Source: Lethocerus indicus (Eukaryota; Arthropoda; Insecta; Hemiptera; Belostomatidae). Taken from it: 64,000 nt of DNA. Below are positions 51,302 to 61,000 of this stretch, one piece after another (positions within the stretch are counted from its first letter, which is position 1; every line of letters begins with the position of its first letter). The translations under genes were made by a program, and so were the position numbers. The stretch spans positions 10,078,442 through 10,142,441 of the forward strand of contig JACDQD010000008.1 in NCBI GenBank assembly GCA_019843655.1, written 5' to 3'. The notes below the pieces were generated by a model that did not search any database, was not told the origin of the DNA, and saw only the letters and a program-made list of their open reading frames with translations.

Positions 51302-52032
51302 ACCTGACGACTCCCTGATAATTGTCGCTCCGGATACCGGATGATGTCACCGGAAACGTTCGGAGAAACCCCATTAACCCCATTAGCGGACGTCTATCAT
51401 CGTTATTGGGGGGGCAGCTCGGAGAGCTCGGCCGACACACGAGGGCGACACATGTGCCGGAGACCGGGCTTTCATTCATACTAATTTGTATTCGCGCGAC
51501 CGCCCTAAACGCTTCCGCGAAGACTCCCAGTTGTTTTCAATTCAATTCCAGACTGAGTCACCAGCATTCCCGGTGTAAACGGCGGATGATTTGAGGTGAG
51601 CTCCTATCCATCGGTATACCAATCAAATACGCCAGTCCAACTTGGTATTTTTGTGAGGCCCGGGTTCCGTAAAATAAACGAAATTCGAATAACCAATAAA
51701 ACAGTTTATGACCCTGCAGCAAGTAATTATAATACGTGAAAATAATGGGAACGGAACACTTAATGACGGTTTTTCTCCCTGTGAATTATGTTAGACGGTT
51801 AATCAAAACCCTTATTAAAATCCTCACACTTAATTCTCCGTTGGACAACAAAGGATAAATTAAACATTATCTTGAGATATTATATGAATTTGGAACGATA
51901 CCTTGGAAGATTGAGGTGAAATAATTTAATTGACAATTACCATTTTTATGTTCAACTCAATTGTAACATTCCAGAACAACATATTCCGGCTATTTCATTA
52001 CACGATTATTTGATCTATCGAGACTACACTTT

Positions 52033-52072
52033 ATATAATCTCCAACAAAAATTTTGGAGAAACGTATTATAT
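52033..52072. repeat. Bulged hairpin of 13 bp
   Basis: ATATAAT at 52033-52039 and CTCCAA at 52040-52045 pair with ATTATAT at 52066-52072 and TTGGAG at 52054-52059. There is an 8-nt loop and a 6-nt bulge on the 3' side. Too short and too AU-rich for a typical microRNA precursor. Confidence 0.35.
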
Positions 52073-52424
52073 GATCAGCCTTGTTTAAACTGCTTTCCTG
52101 TGGTGGTCGCCTGAGCGAAATTAATTGGGACTCGACGGTCCCTCCCCCTTAGCTTAGGAAGACCATTTCTTGAAACTAATTGATTCGGCCGACACGCACT
52201 CTTACGGAGGGATTTCTACTTTCCGTCGTTAAAAATACTGTGCAAATATTTTTCAACCCACTTTCTTTTCCGCGTCTCGGTTTTACTAATTGGTCTGAAA
52301 CTGTTACTTGTCAGTCTGTACAGAGTTAATTCACGAACGGGGCGTTTCCATAAACCACTTTCCAAATTAACCGCCGAATAATCACAATTCATTAGGTCAA
52401 GGTGAGCAGTGTTATTTTTTCCAG

Positions 52425-52508
52425 TTACAACGGAAAGGAGAACGTCCATGTTGGAGTCCACACGGAAACTAGTGATCGATCGGAGTACCTCGTGATAGCA
52501 AGACTTAG
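52425..52508 (+). CDS. Candidate internal exon, 84 nt
   Basis: Both splice sites are near-ideal: the acceptor is CAGTGTTATTTTTTCCAG and the donor is ACTTAG|GTAAGTTTC. Of three frames only one is open: one leftover base, then 27 codons (beginning YNGKENVHVGVHTETSDRSE and ending with Tyr-Leu-Val-Ile-Ala-Arg-Leu), then two bases. The alternation of polar and Val/His residues resembles a beta-strand-rich extracellular domain, but this is only an impression. The end phase fits the next candidate exon at 56615. It is one of the best exon candidates in the window. Confidence 0.35.
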
Positions 52509-53473
52509 GTAAGTTTCTTTATTCAGTAAAAAAGGAAATTATGTTATTTCTTCGTAGTTATTCAAATCGAAAACGATTATAGGCGTGAATCTCGAAAGCT
52601 GCTAAGAATCATTATTTAATATTATCCTTTGAGATCGCGTATTGCAGTGGGAAAAAACTCGAGTAGCAGGGGTTGACGCCCTGCTTGTCCGAGAATGCTC
52701 CTGTGTTTTGAAACTACCTCCAGTGGAAGTGTTTCTTCCTTTCCTGCTGGCGTGGAGCCCTCTCGGGCGTCCTAGGTAGACACTTTAATGGCTGAGTGAA
52801 AGGTATAGTGCTAAATATCTATTCGAAACATCCCCTATCAGACTGAAATCAACAAAACGAAAACCCCGCCCGAAATGATTATACATATCGAAAGCTATGT
52901 CGCAGTTTCCAAACTTTTGCTTTGTGAACATTCTTTTTACAATTTCAAACGGTCGACCGATTGCCCACCGCTATTGAAATCACTGAAAAACTACGCAGAT
53001 TTCACAACTGGTACAAATACAATTATCCGCGGTGGTTTCAGTCGCCCTCGAAATTGAGTCCGGAGACAAAAAAACTAGAGGGTGTGTTCCGTTTCTCTCA
53101 TGCTTTATGCCGTTTTACGATAACATAAATCTGGGCTTCATTTCGACATCGTAATCGGTTATGTTCCTAGGGGTTGAGGTGGATGCATGGTAGGCAATTG
53201 AAACGGCCGTAGGAGTATTGGAAATGATGAACATTTCGAGCTCTGTTTCTATAAACGTTTCTGAGAGAGAACATAATTAAAGTAAAGCGGGCAAATTTTA
53301 CAAGGAATTTCTCGTGAGTCAGTTCACGGAAAATTTAATTAATTTATTTAGACATCCGTCTTTTCCTCAATGAATAGTTGATCATAGTCGATGGCGCGCT
53401 TCCTAACCTGGTTGCATGCCAATTATATCATTAAGGATATTACACATGAACGTGACAAATTAGTAGTACTTAC

Positions 53474-53534
53474 GTTAATCTCATAGGCACTTTCCGCCAC
53501 CTCCTGAGTGGTTCCTCCCACATATAATGTTTTT
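53474..53534 (-). CDS. Candidate exon, 61 nt, with LYVGG motif
   Basis: On the minus strand, the donor GATTAAC|GTAAGTAC is strong. The acceptor CACCCTAG lies some bases after a TTTTTTCCCTTCT tract. The only fully open frame (one base, then 20 codons) contains KTLYVGGTTQEVAE and ends YEIN at phase 0. Leu-Tyr-Val-Gly-Gly is typical of a strand in laminin G domains of neurexins, cadherins and perlecan, but a five-residue match is weak. It lies on the opposite strand to the candidate gene at 52425-58066, so at least one of the two assignments is probably wrong, or the genes are nested. Confidence 0.22.
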
Positions 53535-56500
53535 CTAGGGTGCTTAATTCAGAAGGGAAAAAACTTTCCCGTCGATTTCCGAATCTGTAGATTCGGTTCC
53601 TGAGGGGAAATATCACTCCAATGCCAACAAGGCTCGTTAAGGAACTACATAGTTTGCCGTAGGTCGGATGAACACTAGTCGTTCTTTCCAATAAATATAT
53701 CTGCGCTTTACTCTCACTATCGGCAGTAGCATTCTTTTACCAGTACACCAAGCACGTTGCTGATCCGTTTAGCTCTACCTCTAAACTGTTCCAGGGATTC
53801 TTCGCTAGAATGTTACTGAAGTAGATTTAGCATAGATTTTCTTTTATTCATTCCGTTCTTATTCTGCGATATGGGCGCCCACTAATTCTGATTTCTGTGC
53901 ATCTCAAGGCCACACCTCTGAAGAAGAAAGGATTTTGACCGCGGCATTTTTGATCGCAGTCTCCTCTCGCTGGTTCGGTCTTTTGCTAGAAGAGATAGAG
54001 GAAACAAAAGTATTCCTAACCCCCGCAGACTATATACCAGGTATTTCAACCGATTATTAATCATCCTTCATTATTAATCGTCCTGATCGCCTTTGAGAAA
54101 ATTGAACTGAGTCATTTAAAAAACAATGATGATTCAATGTCGAGACAAATAAATAATATAATTGGAGGGAAAACACAGACGTTCCGAGCGACCATGAAAA
54201 TTCCCGATAATGTCATTAAATTCAAGTTGGCAAATATCCAAATTCGGCCTTCGGGAACTTGAATTTAATTTAGGCCGAGCGGGAATCACGAGCTGCTTTA
54301 CGGGTCTGGCGTCTGCCCCGTTCTTATGTTTCCGTCCTGTGATTCACGCTCGCTGGGGTTTTTTCGGAATAATGTTAAATCGACAATCCGTAACCAGTTC
54401 TTTCTGATCAACAAACATTATTTGATTTGTGGAATGTGATGATGTGGAAGGTTAATCTTCTAAATACGATGTTATTTCGTTACCCAACTGAAGCAAACGG
54501 GACCGAATACAATGCAGGAATTTAGAAATATGTAAGTGAAAAATAAAATCCCCTCGGCGGTAATTATATGGGCGAGATTCACAATCGCGGTAATTGCGGG
54601 TGTCACGTGATCCCGGCGATTTTGCCGGCCGGGAAAAAAGTCATGTCGGGCCGCCCTCGCCGAAACCCCCAAGCCGCGCGTGACTTTCCTTACAATGGAA
54701 TTCCAATTTCTTGTCGTCCGCCATTTTCTTCACTCCCGGTTTCTTTAAGCGCCGTCGCACTCGTGTCCGACATTCCGCCAGAATAAGAAATCGGAGGGGA
54801 CTAATCCGAATAACCGTGACCTGGTAGTCCACCAGTGCGTGGACATCATTTTCATTCCGTATTTGGATTGTAATTACATAATAATCGTCAGTTAAAAAGA
54901 TATTGTAATTGACAATAATATAATAATAGAGAAAGTGAAATTACAATGTCGAGGTTTACAATAGAAATGGATACATGTAGAAAAACATGTCACGATTCAA
55001 TATCATTATTTGAAATATTGGAGAGGGCAAAAATCAACACCAATTTGTGTTAACGGCGCTGTCGCTAATTCGCCTTGTATCCAATAAGGGAGAGTTGTCA
55101 AGGATTTCGAAACGAATTAATGAGTTTTCGACTGGACGAGGAAAAGACACCAACCTATGCTAATGCAACGTTCTCCGAAGGACCGTTCACAAGAAATCTG
55201 TTTTGACCCACTTTTTCTGCGAATTTTTCCTCTAGAAAACCCACAAGATGGTTAACCCGGATAGTACCTCTACAGGTCAATTACTGAAGACAATCACTTA
55301 TTGAAATCTGTCGTATGGTGGCCTCGGCTTAAAAACTGAGTTCTAAAACAAATAATTACTAATGTATCTGAACAATAACGGTTCTATTGTCCTATGACGA
55401 GACCCCTATCGCAAGAGTGACGCATAATATCTAGTGCTTTAATTTTACACGATATATTATATAACATAGATAATATGGTAATATACTTTTATTAGGGTTT
55501 TTCTATTTTGTAAAAAGTAAATAATCAATATTCAAGCATTATAAATGAAGTAAACTTCTCGTATGCGGTCTGGAACCTCTGCTTCTAGCAACCGTTTGTC
55601 TATATTTACTCCACATCATACAACGCAAAACGAAAAATAAAACTGTTGTTTATACCTAAAAAATAGCAACCTCTAGTTCCCCGACAGATTTATTCGGCCT
55701 GGGAAAGAAGAAGAACTTAAATAATGTCTTCATGCTAAATCTTATTTAAAAAAATGGGTGATCGAGTGCGGTTTTACTTCTGCGGAGACGGCGCGTCGGC
55801 TGTATACGTTTTATATATCGGAGCGTGTCTGGCTCCGAAAATAACACAAAGAAATTAAAATTATATCTACGCGTAGCGTCTTTGATCGCCCAATTGCGCT
55901 TATGGAATTGAGAAGAATAAAAGAGAAATTTAAGTGTACGTGTTTTTTCATTTGCGATCTCTTTGATATTTTACATACCAAAAAAAATACTACATACCTG
56001 AAAATCTATCAGGAGTAAGGGATCGCAGGAAAAGTTCATATTAATGGCAACGTATTGAAAAATGAATTTGAAGAATTTAAGAACCGGTGTGGCGAATTCT
56101 AGTCGACACGTTAATTCCAATTATGCTATAAATAAATTTCAGTACCGTTTCCAAGAATTGTCGACGGGGTTAAGGAAAAGGCGCCCGGTTAACGAGGGTC
56201 CTCCCTACCTGATTGGCCGGCCCCGCTCTAATAATACGTTCCTGAACAGTCATTAGCATAATTCTGTGGTTACTTGCAGACAGGAAACAATTTCTTTTGA
56301 AATTCAAGGATGTGGACGCGACATGACTGGGATTTGACGCACTTCCATAGCGCACAACGATGAATACGGCATATCCAAGTACTAGGCGCGGAGTGCGCCA
56401 AACGAGATATTTGAAAATAATAATACCGGCAGCCAATATGAAACCGTGCGAGTTACTGTACTAGTTCAGTAACAGCAATATAATTTAGTGTTTCATACAG

Positions 56501-56614
56501 CTGCAGCAATAGAGTTAAAAATATGTATAAAACTTAATAAAATACATTCCATCTAAATGAACAGACATGCCGGTGCTATTCTTTTGGCGCTTTCTTCCTG
56601 GATATATTTTTCAG

Positions 56615-56732
56615 GTACATGAGCTTTCATGTATCGGGCCTAAAAAATTGCTCGCCTCCCAAAAATCCCAAATGTGTTTTAGTACGAAAAGTACGTGGAG
56701 AGGAAATAAAGGACAAAAAGCGGTATATAGGG
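56615..56732 (+). CDS. Candidate internal exon, 118 nt
   Basis: The acceptor CTGGATATATTTTTCAG and the donor ATAGG|GTGAGTG bound a 118-nt segment. Entered with one base, which completes AGG (Arg) if joined to 52425-52508, it reads YMSFHVSGLKNCSPPKNPKC, then a basic and acidic stretch with Lys-Asp-Lys-Lys and a final Gly, ending at phase 0. A second frame is open too (VHELSCIGPKKLLASQ). The first is preferred because its phases fit both neighbours. The paired cysteines would suit a secreted or extracellular segment. The family is unknown. Confidence 0.32.
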
Positions 56733-57410
56733 GTGAGTGTAAAAAGAAACATGTTACATTTTATAGAATATTGTAGGGAACCCGAACCGAAACAGGTATA
56801 CGACTTTTTTGCAACCTGAACCCAAACCCAAAGTAAAGAATTGAATTGAAGAATAGTCAAACAGGCAGTCTAGTATTCTTAGTAATAAAAGAAGAGTTGG
56901 TATATTTTTATTGATGGTCTGTGAAAAGAAATTTTGTATAATAGAAACATTTTAAATAAAGAAATATTATTGGTTACAAAAACATATTTCATCCCATTGG
57001 AACACTTAAAGGCAATAAGAGTTAACACAGAATAACATTTTGCAAACCAAAGCGGAAGACCCATAGCTCCCTATATTTTCCCGAAGTGATTCCATATTTG
57101 CCTTAATACGTGTCAAGAAAACTTGTGCCGTGAACTCCCGGTAAAAACTCCCAAGAAAATTAAGCCAGCAGATCGAATTCAGGCCGATCGAAAATGTAAA
57201 CGGACATGCGGTAAACAGCAAGGGAACAAAAATAAATTCCCACTATACCACTACCCGACAAACAAGAGCATCAACAGGGAAATAGTGTAGTAGTGACAGT
57301 GTAGACAGAATGCCACTCGGGCAACATCAACATGTCCAAAGCGACTCTGGAATGTACTGAACATGGGTTCTTCAACCGAATACGACTTCAATATTTCAAC
57401 GAAATTATGA

Positions 57411-57420
57411 CCCCCCCCCC
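57411..57420. repeat. Homopolymer run of ten C
   Basis: Perfect run; prone to length errors in sequencing. Confidence 0.9.
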
Positions 57421-58027
57421 GCTACCGGAAGATACATGAGTTCAATTAAAAGGACAGTCGTCTATATCAGGTCATCCTGAGTAGTAACCTGGAACAGGGC
57501 CGGCCTTAAGCTATTGCATTTAATTCGGACAATAGGCGGTCGCCCCTCGAGGGCAAAGGTCGTAAAGTTTCAAACGGCCTGTGAGCGCTAGCTAGCTCTC
57601 GGTGTAGTTCCGGCAGACGTTAGTACCGACAATGGGCGATAATGAACTGGTAATTAGAGGCTTGCTCCCGACAACGACCTTACTCCAATAATGGGATTGG
57701 GTTACTGACACGACGAATGAACCCCCCACCCGTCGAGAAGGCTAATACGAATTGTAGATGTGTGATATCAGCTTCCATCATCCATTAAAGAGCCTCTGAA
57801 TTGCTCGGTATTGACTCGTGGAAAATTGACTATGACAACAAGCGTTGGTACAGTATAAAACGACCTTCCATTGTTCAGGTGGCAACTTAATTTTTCGATC
57901 TAAAAAATAAACTCGAGAAAATAATAATAAGTCGTCCTTGTATTTACTTTGTATCCAACACTGTTACGACAAAATTAAGATACGATCAAACAGCTAATTG
58001 CAGTTATTTTTTTCTCTTGCATTCTAG

Positions 58028-58066
58028 AATAACGAACTTTTTAAAGTTGCTGAGATTAAGCAATGA
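58028..58066 (+). CDS. Candidate terminal exon, 12 codons to stop
   Basis: This is the most complete 3' splice site in the window: a CTAAT branch site about 35 bases upstream, a long T-rich tract and TTGCATTCTAG ending at 58027. Phase 0, as required by the exon ending at 56732, reads NNELFKVAEIKQ and stops at TGA 58064-58066. An AATAAA hexamer lies at 58195-58200, about 130 bases after the stop, a normal 3' UTR distance. The longer alternative frame would read ITNFLKLLRLSNE. Taken with 52425 and 56615 it makes a phase-consistent gene end. Confidence 0.3.
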   Translation, partial: NNELFKVAEIKQ

Positions 58067-61000
58067 GCGTTTGGGAGCCATATAAAAGACTATTGAGTGA
58101 TGATTACTTCTTTAAGAAACGAAAAAACGTCTTGAACCTCGTGAACCCCGTTCTTATACCCTCCGCTTTATTCTCGGTGTGATTTATCGTAGGAAATAAA
58201 TTATACGAGCTATGTCGCTAGGCATTGTGCAAGACGTTGCAGTTTGCGGTCGAGAATAACGGCCATTTTGTCATTAGTCCAACGTTGCCAAACAGTGAAT
58301 CAAAGATCCGAGAAATAATATTTATAAACCGACACTTAATAAGTATATATAAAAAGCTTGTATTTATCGAGCCTTGAACCGACGGGGGATCTTATTCACG
58401 ATACACTGCCCAGTTTTTACAATTTACATATTATAATTACATGTATAACAACTGTTTTCATATATATCGGCTTGTCCTCATTGCAGTGTTTCGATACGAT
58501 AGATGTGATATTTAATATTACTTTTTTTTCTGCTCCCAATTCCAGTTTGCTTCTGGCGGTATGTCATTGCACTCTATGAGATCTTCACTTTGATATTAGT
58601 AATTTGGGAATAAATTACTGCATAAGTGGCATATTCATATATCCAGCGGAATTGTTTTCTTTACAACATTCTACAGAAATAATCGTCCGTTTCTTGCGGT
58701 TGAATTGGGATAAAACTACGCCGTCACTCATATTGTCAATGAGCCAACTCGGCAATCATAATAGACGCTCATCGAATCACATTTTTTTTATTTTGGCAAT
58801 TAAATACGTTTATCCCAAATGATATACTCTCTACACTGAGATATTGGGTTCTGAGTTTTAATCGGTGTTCATTACTTAAAATTGGTAATTCCTTCGTAAC
58901 AGCATCCCAACCTTGGGTTTCATCATCCCGACTACCAGGGCGTTGGGAGATATTCTTATTATTATTATTTATTGAGTTGCTAAATCATGTTAAATGTGAA
59001 GGGCAATCCACTCAGGCTACTAGCTGACGTCATAATCTCGAATGCAGGGCACAACACCTCCTCGGAACTATAATTTGAGTATAACCCAAAACAGATTTAT
59101 GATGATTAAAACCAATACTGTATAATCTAGACCGATATGCCTCTCATTCTTCTTCCGTTCCCATCTCTCTTTGTCCGTAAAGATCTTCATAAGAACAAGT
59201 TCAATCTTATTCCTTTTTTTTCCTACCTATCGACAAAATGCACGTACGATTAGTTCTCAATGATATTCTTTAAAAGCACGATGATTAATTGTAGCGTCCA
59301 CTTGACCATTTATTTATGCTCGCAAGGAAAAAACTAAAATAACCCTCGGGAAAGTGGTCGGTTCTACGATTTTTTGTAGTTTCCGCTTGATTTTCGTCTT
59401 TATGTCTAAATTTATTTCCATCTGCGTGAACCCTGCTTGAGCCCCAGGCTAGGCCGGCTGCTTTTCCAACGTTATTAATATGAAAATCTTCTCGCGCCAA
59501 TATCCGAAGCCAAAGAGCATCGAACAACGTGGAGCAACTGAGGCCTAGAGACAGAGCGGTTCGGGACAATAGGATCTTTAATGAACCCTTAATTAGTCCG
59601 TGTACCCGGCCGCTGTACCGGGACGGCCAAGGGCGAGCTCAACTCGGGATCGTCGAATCCGGCCGCATCCAATTATAATCTCGCCTAGGCATTATCTCTA
59701 ATTCACTTTTATTAAAGGTAAATAGTTCAAGGAGACCCTCGCCCTTATCTCTGTGCGTTATGCAACCAGCTTACTCCATTACCCCACGGCGCCGGGTTCC
59801 CCCCAGAATCATTCCATGCTTTGGGGGAAACTGCTATTTCGAAGGGATGGTACCACGTACCAGAAAGAAATAATGTAATAGAAATAAATGGCACACACTA
59901 ATCATTATTCTGAATTTATAGTATCATTAACATTAAATGGCTATATTGGATTCATCCATTCCCTTATGTGGAAAATAAATAGATTGTATCTAATGACCGA
60001 CCACAGTCCGCTTTCTGCGTATTTCCCAGAAGAAAATAGGAAGGTTTTTTTCATGGATGAGACAAAATTCGCAGTAAGAGATGAACCTGTTTGAGATGAT
60101 ACCGTGGGACGTCAGTCCGGCTCCGTGACGTGAAAACGTAAACAAAAGATACGGAAATGCGGATTGTACTGGTTTGGTTTAGTCGGATTAGCGTCAATGG
60201 AAACCGCTTACAATGAAGTGGCTCTCGCAAAAGACGGAGCCATTTGTCCACTAATAGACAGAAAGAACAAAGGAGCAGAAGGATTTCAAGTAGGAGGAAG
60301 AAAATCCACAAACTAAAAATCTCGAAATTTCCATTCTAGATACGTGGAGCCAACGCGCGGACTATATCTCCGACAGGATGGCATGTCTGAATCCATAAAA
60401 TTCGTCGTACACCAACCATTGAGTGTTGTTCAAAATATTTACCCAGAAGGAGGAAAGAATCCAAGCATAAATCACGTGCCAAACATTTACACTTGCCTTT
60501 GAAACAATGATAATTAGTCATTTACTTTAATCTCCGTTTGATGTTTACGTCGTTGAATATTTAGGTCAGAGAACAGGCCCACTTACGCGCGTTATTTCGA
60601 AAAATAATGAAATATTATATAGAATCATAATGGAGGGCATTTAATATGCTTACTTTTGTTTTGAATAATAAAAATACTCAGTTGAGATCTAAAATTGTTG
60701 AGTTGTTATCGACGTTATCTTCGTGTTTCTTCTTTATCTGTGTGCGAATACACATCAATTTATGCTCGAGTAATATGAACGACAACTTTAAATCTAATCC
60801 AAATGACTTTTTCATTTTTATTAAGTGATAACAATGCGCTACCGATAAACACCGCCGCGGGATTCAATAACCGCCGTTAGGTCGGATTGGATTATTCAGG
60901 ACTGTACCGGGCCACCCTTTTGAAACTGCTCTTTGAACGGGAACAATTTCGCAAAGTCGGCCTCATGTCGACACGTTTAGAGAAGTGAACTGAAGCCGGT

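Noticed and set aside
59888..60094. FFMDETKF in a short frame, resembling a DDE-transposase strand
   Set aside because: Only a few residues match; no second catalytic aspartate, no terminal inverted repeats and no longer frame nearby.
60051..60311. Leucine-rich minus-strand frame of 86 codons
   Set aside because: It mirrors a purine-rich plus strand; runs of Leu/Phe are expected from the complement of GA-rich sequence.
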